Assembly: GCA_903953065.1 (NCBI GenBank)
Contig: CAJBIG010000177.1
Location: 1-8,117, forward strand
Length of the DNA: 8,117 bases
Direction of reading: 5' to 3'
Source: an uncultured Solirubrobacterales bacterium
GTDB lineage: Bacteria; Actinomycetota; Thermoleophilia; Solirubrobacterales; Solirubrobacteraceae
A program made the position numbers and the translations under genes. The first letter of the stretch is position 1. Each line of letters begins with the position of its first letter. The notes beneath the pieces are model-generated. The model was not told the origin of the DNA and made no database searches. It saw only the letters and a list, made by a program, of their open reading frames with translations. Of the stretch, positions 6,673 through 8,117 are shown piece by piece.

Positions 6673-6707
6673 AGCCGCGCCGGCCGCCCAACCACCGGCT
6701 CGCCCGC

Positions 6708-6713
6708 TAACCT
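6708..6713 (+). promoter_or_regulatory. Possible -10 element for leaderless meaB transcript
   Basis: TAACCT fits the actinobacterial TANNNT -10 pattern and ends 8 bases before the preferred GTG start at 6722. Transcription would begin at or just before that codon, giving a leaderless mRNA. AAGG at 6716-6719 is only two bases from the GTG, too close to be a normal ribosome binding site. No clear -35 was seen. This is a weak prediction from one short motif. Confidence 0.3.
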
Positions 6714-6721
6714 CGAAGGCC

Positions 6722-7675
6722 GTGACTTCCGCCGCCGCCGACAGCCTCGCCGAACGCCTTTTGGCGGGGGATCAGCGCGCGCTGGCTCGGGCAATAACGC
6801 TCGTCGAGTCCGATGACCCGCGCGGCTGGGAACTGGTTCGCGAGGTCTACCCGCACACCGGCAAGGCCGCGATAGTCGGCTGCACCGGGGCGCCCGGCGC
6901 CGGCAAGTCAACGCTGATCAGCGCCCTGACCGCTCTTCGCCGCGAGCAGGGCCGCAGCGTCGGCGTGCTCTCGATTGACCCCTCCTCGCCATTTACGCAA
7001 GGCGCGCTGCTGGGCGATCGGATCCGCCTCACCGACCACTTCCTCGACCAAGGGGTTTTCATCCGCTCGATGGCCAACCGAGGCGCGCTCGGCGGTCTCA
7101 GCGAAGCGGCGCTGCAGACGGCGCTGCTGATGGACGCAGCCGGCCGCCAAGACATCTTTCTCGAGACCGTTGGCGTGGGGCAAGCCGAGGTCGACATCAT
7201 CGATCACGCCGACACGATCGTGCTGGTGCTTATGCCTGGCTCAGGCGATTCAATTCAGGCGCTCAAGGCCGGTGTGATGGAGATCCCCGACATCATCGTC
7301 GTCAACAAGTGCGATCACCCGATGACGGAAACAATGGTGCGCGAGATCCGCGGCGTCCTCAGCCTCGCGCCGGCCGACGGACGGCCGACTCCGATCGTAA
7401 AGACGGAGGCGCTGCGCGGCGAGGGAGTCGCCGAACTGGCCGAAGAGCTAGACGCCCACCGCGCCTTCATTGAAGCCGAGGGAACGCTGGCCGAGCGTCG
7501 CCGCCGCAATCTACGCAGTGAGGTGATCTCGATCTGTACGCACCGGATGCGGCGCGACCTTGAGCAGAAGGTCGATGGGGACGAGCGTTTCTCCAAGCTC
7601 TTCGATGCCGTTGTCGAGCGCAAGCTTGATCCGGCTAGCGCCGCGACCGAGATTCTTGATCAGCTCGGCGACTAG
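6722..7675 (+). CDS. meaB: Methylmalonyl-CoA mutase-associated GTPase MeaB (ArgK family)
   Basis: A 317-residue G3E-family GTPase. With GTG 6722 as start, the Walker A motif is GAPGAGKS (56-63), followed by SIDPSSPFTQGALLGDRIRL (84-103), a signature of MeaB/ArgK, the switch region ETVGVGQ (148-154), and the base-recognition motif NKCD (195-198). The C-terminal helical dimerisation arm is present, so length and ends are normal for the family. MeaB loads and protects the B12-dependent methylmalonyl-CoA mutase, gating cofactor entry by GTP hydrolysis in the cytoplasm. The mutase itself is not in this window. An ATG at 6641 is in frame but would overlap the divergent acyltransferase start and add a Pro/Ala-rich, non-family leader, so GTG 6722 (SLAERLLAGDQRAL shortly after) is preferred. 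It ends 14 bases before the convergent membrane-protein stop. It may belong to the propionate pathway rather than to the adjacent glucan locus. Confidence 0.93.
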   Translation: MTSAAADSLAERLLAGDQRALARAITLVESDDPRGWELVREVYPHTGKAAIVGCTGAPGAGKSTLISALTALRREQGRSVGVLSIDPSSPFTQGALLGDRIRLTDHFLDQGVFIRSMANRGALGGLSEAALQTALLMDAAGRQDIFLETVGVGQAEVDIIDHADTIVLVLMPGSGDSIQALKAGVMEIPDIIVVNKCDHPMTETMVREIRGVLSLAPADGRPTPIVKTEALRGEGVAELAEELDAHRAFIEAEGTLAERRRRNLRSEVISICTHRMRRDLEQKVDGDERFSKLFDAVVERKLDPASAATEILDQLGD

Positions 7676-7689
7676 TCCACGGGGCTGCC

Positions 7690-8117
7690 TCAGCCGCCGA
7701 AGATGCTCCAAGGCAGCGGCCCGCTGAGCGGCGTCAGGCCGGAAGATGCGGCAAGGCGCGCGGCGATCAGCAGCCACAGCGTGAGCGCGACCCCAACAAC
7801 TGCCAGCGCGACGCCGAGCTTTGGGTAGCGGCGCATTCCCCACGAGCTGAGCGCAGCGGCCGTCGGCAGCGCTACAACCAGCGGCTCTCCGGGCGAGAGG
7901 CCGCTGAGGCTCGGCAGGAAGAAGATCGCGGCGACTACCGAGGCGGCGCAGATTGCCGCCATCAGCTGAGCTGCAACCTCAACGTCGGCCGCCTCGGGCA
8001 GCGCCCGCGCCAGCCGCGCGCGGCGTGAGCGCCAGGCAAGCGCGACTGAAACGAAAGCAAACCCCAGCAGTGGAGCGGTCAGCAGCAGGCCCAGCTGCGG
8101 CGTGATGAACAGCTCCA
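7690..8117 (-). CDS. Membrane protein of unknown function, C-terminal part
   Basis: The minus-strand frame is open from the window edge to the TGA at 7690-7692, giving about 141 residues of a gene that starts beyond base 8117. An internal ATG at 7960-7962 would give a 90-residue protein, but the coding character continues upstream, so the internal start is not favoured. About four hydrophobic segments are visible: FITPQLGLLLTAPLLGFAFV near the edge, QLMAAICAASVVAAIFFL, PLVVALPTAAALSSW, and LGVALAVVGVALTLWLLIAA. An Arg-rich cytoplasm-like loop (WRSRRARLRA, then an acidic stretch) separates the first two. The protein ends in PLPWSIFGG. I do not recognise the family. A polytopic membrane enzyme or transporter are both possible. 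It converges on meaB with a 14-base gap and no visible terminator between them. Confidence 0.65.
   Translation of the reverse strand, partial: ELFITPQLGLLLTAPLLGFAFVSVALAWRSRRARLARALPEAADVEVAAQLMAAICAASVVAAIFFLPSLSGLSPGEPLVVALPTAAALSSWGMRRYPKLGVALAVVGVALTLWLLIAARLAASSGLTPLSGPLPWSIFGG

Noticed and set aside
6641..6721. ATG 6641 as meaB start
   Set aside because: It overlaps the divergent acyltransferase start and adds 27 Pro/Ala-rich residues that MeaB proteins normally lack.
7690..7962. A complete 90-residue small membrane protein starting at the ATG 7960-7962
   Set aside because: The frame continues without a stop to the window edge with another hydrophobic segment, so the gene is more likely longer and cut by the window.

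Overview
The window is 8.1 kb of gene-dense, GC-rich DNA with many one- to four-base gene junctions. Codon use and protein style suggest a high-GC actinobacterium. The small set of recognisable proteins is compatible with a deep-branching lineage such as Thermoleophilia, but no marker gene proves this.

Layout. Bases 1-228 hold the C-terminal end of an FeS-type (PhrB-like) photolyase, whose tail overlaps a convergent class I methyltransferase (206-1117, minus). A 77-base divergent gap with a perfect 16-base palindrome separates that gene from a tight plus-strand operon: cytochrome P450 (1195-2568), a second methyltransferase (2568-3383), a GH57 alpha-glucan-active enzyme (3386-4777) and a GT4 glucosyltransferase (4774-5967). 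The junctions are a 1-base overlap, a 2-base gap and a 4-base overlap. A left-handed beta-helix acyltransferase (5964-6650, minus) converges on the operon and shares its stop site. A short divergent gap leads to the methylmalonyl-CoA mutase chaperone MeaB (6722-7675, plus). The window ends inside an unidentified membrane protein on the minus strand (7690-8117).

How the genes may work together. The series methyltransferase, GH57, GT4, convergent hexapeptide acyltransferase matches, in order, orientation and sequence signatures as I recall them, the mycobacterial Rv3030-Rv3031-Rv3032-Rv3034c region. That region is assigned to methylglucose lipopolysaccharide (MGLP), a cytoplasmic polymethylated and acylated alpha-glucan. 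The simplest reading is a locus that elongates an alpha-1,4-glucan (GT4), trims or branches it (GH57), O-methylates it and acylates it. It differs from the mycobacterial layout in having a P450 as first gene of the operon, and a divergent second methyltransferase sharing a palindromic, possibly repressor-controlled, intergenic region. The GH57 enzyme keeps both catalytic residues but appears to lack the tyrosine-bearing loop of true branching enzymes. These functional links are inference from context and remembered family sequences; no search was run.

I saw no RNA genes, CRISPR arrays, insertion sequences or convincing terminators. No stretch over 300 bases lacks a gene.
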